Assembly: GCF_028289625.1 (NCBI RefSeq)
Contig: NZ_JANQOM010000013.1
Location: 124,001-188,000 of the forward strand
Direction of reading: 5' to 3'
DNA length: 64,000 nt
Source of the DNA: Winogradskyella sp.
GTDB taxonomy: Bacteria > Bacteroidota > Bacteroidia > Flavobacteriales > Flavobacteriaceae
Part shown: positions 62,108 to 64,000 of the stretch, in pieces
Layout: the number at the start of each line of letters is the position of its first letter
How positions within the stretch are numbered: position 1 is the stretch's first letter
The notes under the pieces: model-generated
Told to the model about the DNA's origin: nothing
Seen by the model: only the letters and a program-made list of their open reading frames with translations
Databases searched by the model: none
Position numbers and translations under genes: made by a program

Positions 62108-63127
62108 TTGCAAAAAAAATCCATTCTTTACGTTTTCTGCTTTTTTGCAGGTTACTTAAATGCCCAAGTTTCTGACTTTGACCATATCGATTTTACAAAA
62201 GCGGATCGTATTGCTTTGTCTTACAATAAAGAACGTTTAACAAATCTACCTGAACTAGCTTATAAACTCACTACAGATCTTACGACCGACGTAGAACGTT
62301 TTAGAGCACTTTATCGTTGGGTGTGTGCAAATATCGCTAATGACTATGGGCTCTATCTTAAAAACAATCGCAAACGGCAATATTTTAAGAACGATAGTTT
62401 AAAACTTAATGCATGGAATGATAAGTTTAGACGTCGACTCTTTAAAAAGCTACTTAAGAAAAAACAGACGATTTGTACGGGTTATGCCTATTTGGTAAAA
62501 GCGCTGGCTGATTTAGTAAACATAGAATGTGAAATCGTTCATGGTTATGGTCGTGTAAGTACCACAAATATTGAAACCTTGAATTTACCTAACCATTCGT
62601 GGAATGCTGTAAAACTAAACGGTAAATGGTATCTCTGCGATCCTACTTGGGCAAGTGGTATTCCTAATCCAAAAACCAAAAATTTTGTATTTCTGTATAA
62701 TGATGGTTTTTTTCTGGCCAATCCCAAGCTATTTGCCGTAAATCATTTTCCTATTGATAATAGATGGTGGCTTTTGGAGGATAATATTCCTTCCTTTGAA
62801 GAATTTCTAGCTGCTCCCGTAATTTATGGTAATGCCTATAAAACACTCGAACTCCATAATGCACCTGAACAAATGCATCATAACATAAAGAAAAATGAAA
62901 AAGTGGCCTTTAATTACAAGCTTAAAAAATCCATTAAAGCCGAAAAGGTTAAATTGCTCTTAGATAATGGTGATGACACTTGGAGAGCAAACCCGACATC
63001 AATTTCTATTGACAATACATTCCTAAAATTAGAACATCAATTTAAAAGAAAAGGGTTCTATGATGTTCACCTCTATTTAAATGGTGATTTAATTTCCACC
63101 TACACTGTTGAAGTGAAAGCTCATTAG
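62108..63127 (+). CDS. Exported transglutaminase-like protein
   Basis: A 339-residue protein starting at TTG (62108), which is followed by a good signal peptide (KKSILYVFCFFAGYLNAQ). The transglutaminase-like triad is visible: Cys in KKQTICTGYAYLVKALADL, His in LPNHSWNAVKLNGKWYL, and Asp in CDPTWASG. The C-terminal 90 residues are beta-rich. Such periplasmic proteins act as cysteine peptidases or peptide cross-linkers in Bacteroidota; the substrate is unknown. It overlaps the convergent pseudouridine-synthase-like gene by 4 bp. Confidence 0.88.
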   Translation: MQKKSILYVFCFFAGYLNAQVSDFDHIDFTKADRIALSYNKERLTNLPELAYKLTTDLTTDVERFRALYRWVCANIANDYGLYLKNNRKRQYFKNDSLKLNAWNDKFRRRLFKKLLKKKQTICTGYAYLVKALADLVNIECEIVHGYGRVSTTNIETLNLPNHSWNAVKLNGKWYLCDPTWASGIPNPKTKNFVFLYNDGFFLANPKLFAVNHFPIDNRWWLLEDNIPSFEEFLAAPVIYGNAYKTLELHNAPEQMHHNIKKNEKVAFNYKLKKSIKAEKVKLLLDNGDDTWRANPTSISIDNTFLKLEHQFKRKGFYDVHLYLNGDLISTYTVEVKAH

Positions 63128-63930
63128 AGCATCTTTAAAGTATTAACTTCTTGTTGTGTTAAATGCTTCCAATACCCTCTGGGAATATCTTTTTTAGTCA
63201 AATGTGCAATGGCTACACAATCAATTTTTACCAAATCGTATTTAAGCGTTTCAAAAATAGTTCTTAGGATAGAATTCCCAGTATTCTTTATTTTAATTCC
63301 TATTTTGTTTTTTGACTCACCTTCGATATAGCTAATCTCTTCGACTGTAATTAATTTTCCATCAACTTTAAAACCTTCCTGAATTTTCTTGAGGTCTTCA
63401 AATTTTAGGTTTCTATCTAAATCCACCTGAAATAAACGTACAACTCCTTGTTTTGAATTCGTGAATTTTTGCATTACTTTCTCATCATTGGTAAAGAGTA
63501 ATAACCCTAAAGAATTTCGACCAAGCCGTCCAATCGGTTTTATATTAGCAGTAGTAGCATTAGCCACTAAATCCATAACTGTTCTACCTTTTCCTTCGGC
63601 AGTTGTTGTTGCAAAACCTTTGGGCTTGTTTAACAACACATAAACTTTAGGTTCTGGAGTAATACGCTGTCCATCAAAACGAACCTCGTCGGTAGGCTTT
63701 ACTTTATAGCCCATCTCGGTAATTACCTTACCATTAACCGTTACAAGACCTATAGCAATATTTTCATCAGCCTCTCTTCGGGAACATACACCAGAGTTAG
63801 CAATAAATTTATTCAATCGTATCTCGTCAGAATTTGCTGATTTACTTTTAGATTGGGATTGTTTTCTAACTGGAGCATTGCCTCTTCCTGAAAACCTTTT
63901 TTTACCTCTGCTACCTTGATGTCTGCTCAT
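63124..63930 (-). CDS. RsuA/RluB-family pseudouridine-synthase-like protein lacking the catalytic Asp
   Basis: A 268-residue protein with a basic N-terminal tail (about 35 residues), an S4 RNA-binding domain (IRLNKFIANSGVCSRREADE) and a pseudouridine synthase fold (LLNKPKGFATTTAEGKGRTV, GLLLFTNDEKVMQKF). In active family members the catalytic Asp lies in the GRLD motif. Here the protein reads PIGRLGRNSLGLLLFTND, with Gly137 (codon GGT, 63520-63522) in its place. By family knowledge this should abolish pseudouridine formation, leaving an RNA-binding role, unless the base call is wrong. Confidence 0.88.
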   Translation of the reverse strand: MSRHQGSRGKKRFSGRGNAPVRKQSQSKSKSANSDEIRLNKFIANSGVCSRREADENIAIGLVTVNGKVITEMGYKVKPTDEVRFDGQRITPEPKVYVLLNKPKGFATTTAEGKGRTVMDLVANATTANIKPIGRLGRNSLGLLLFTNDEKVMQKFTNSKQGVVRLFQVDLDRNLKFEDLKKIQEGFKVDGKLITVEEISYIEGESKNKIGIKIKNTGNSILRTIFETLKYDLVKIDCVAIAHLTKKDIPRGYWKHLTQQEVNTLKML

Positions 63931-63945
63931 ATCCTAAATTTTTTG

Positions 63946-63953
63946 CAAAGGTA
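63946..63953 (-). promoter_or_regulatory. -7 promoter box of the pseudouridine-synthase-like gene
   Basis: Read on the minus strand, TACCTTTG is a perfect TAnnTTTG box, 15 bp upstream of the ATG (63930). The implied leader is very short. No clear -33 TTG was found at normal spacing. Confidence 0.5.
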
Positions 63954-64000
63954 TAACAATAGTTAACATTAACTATTTTATTTCCACAGTAGTTTGTCGT

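Noticed and set aside
1..64000. CRISPR arrays, tRNA or rRNA genes, insertion sequences
   Set aside because: No regularly spaced repeats, cloverleaf-like sequences, rRNA signatures or transposase motifs were recognised.

Overview
The window looks like a chromosomal segment of a marine-type member of the Flavobacteriaceae (Bacteroidota). The evidence is: low GC with a near absence of Shine-Dalgarno sequences; promoter boxes of the Bacteroidota type (TAnnTTTG); the N-acyl-citrulline arginine pathway; POTRA plus beta-barrel outer-membrane proteins and CarboxypepD_reg-like proteins; and short hairpin repeats of the kind scattered through flavobacterial genomes. The species assignment is inference. 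No rRNA, tRNA, transposase, integrase, prophage structural gene or CRISPR array was seen.

Layout. 1-4705: arginine biosynthesis operon (argD end, argF', argB, argE-like deacylase, argH). 5026-9249: a very AT-rich, six-gene, single-strand accessory island (MazG/MazG_C, 5-hmdU-kinase-helical-like protein, ThsB-like TIR, Nmad2, second TIR, one-TM helical protein). It looks like an undescribed nucleotide-centred antiphage or conflict system and is the most interesting part of the window. 9394-18200: nitrogen assimilation, with gltBD on the minus strand and an outer-membrane protein, P-II and amt on the plus strand. The two arms are separated by a 445-bp regulatory region with four palindromic operator candidates. 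18369-25240: leuACDB-ppc on the minus strand. 25384-26934: helical protein of unknown role. 27024-29716: SAM-I riboswitch, metY and metX. 29758-35484: AraC regulator divergent from a complete 4-hydroxyproline catabolic operon, with a 30-bp perfect operator-like palindrome between them.

35571-44242 is an arsenosugar/organoarsenical biosynthesis cluster (peroxidase-like CMD protein, ArsS radical SAM, rhodanese, TIGR04282 transferase, nucleoside phosphorylase, ArsM, then a secreted protein, membrane fatty-acid hydroxylase, DUF547 lipoprotein and TIGR04283 glycosyltransferase). The phosphorylase carries an Asp that fits an adenine nucleoside substrate. The last glycosyltransferase has about 60 extra residues encoded by repeat-like DNA. 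46199-53137 is a minus-strand envelope operon (DUF547, OM barrel, glycosidase-like lipoprotein, lipoprotein, two tandem Omp85-like proteins) followed by a phosphoesterase. 53332-59309 is a tightly overlapped operon (FAD oxidoreductase, polytopic 4Fe-4S protein, MORN-like repeat protein, two GT2 glycosyltransferases), followed by a GT-C mannosyltransferase-like gene. The right end has a CarboxypepD_reg protein, a transglutaminase-like protein and a pseudouridine-synthase homologue whose catalytic Asp is Gly.

In general, starts were moved inward where signal peptides or family N-termini demanded it. All functional calls rest on motif recognition by eye and were not checked against a database.
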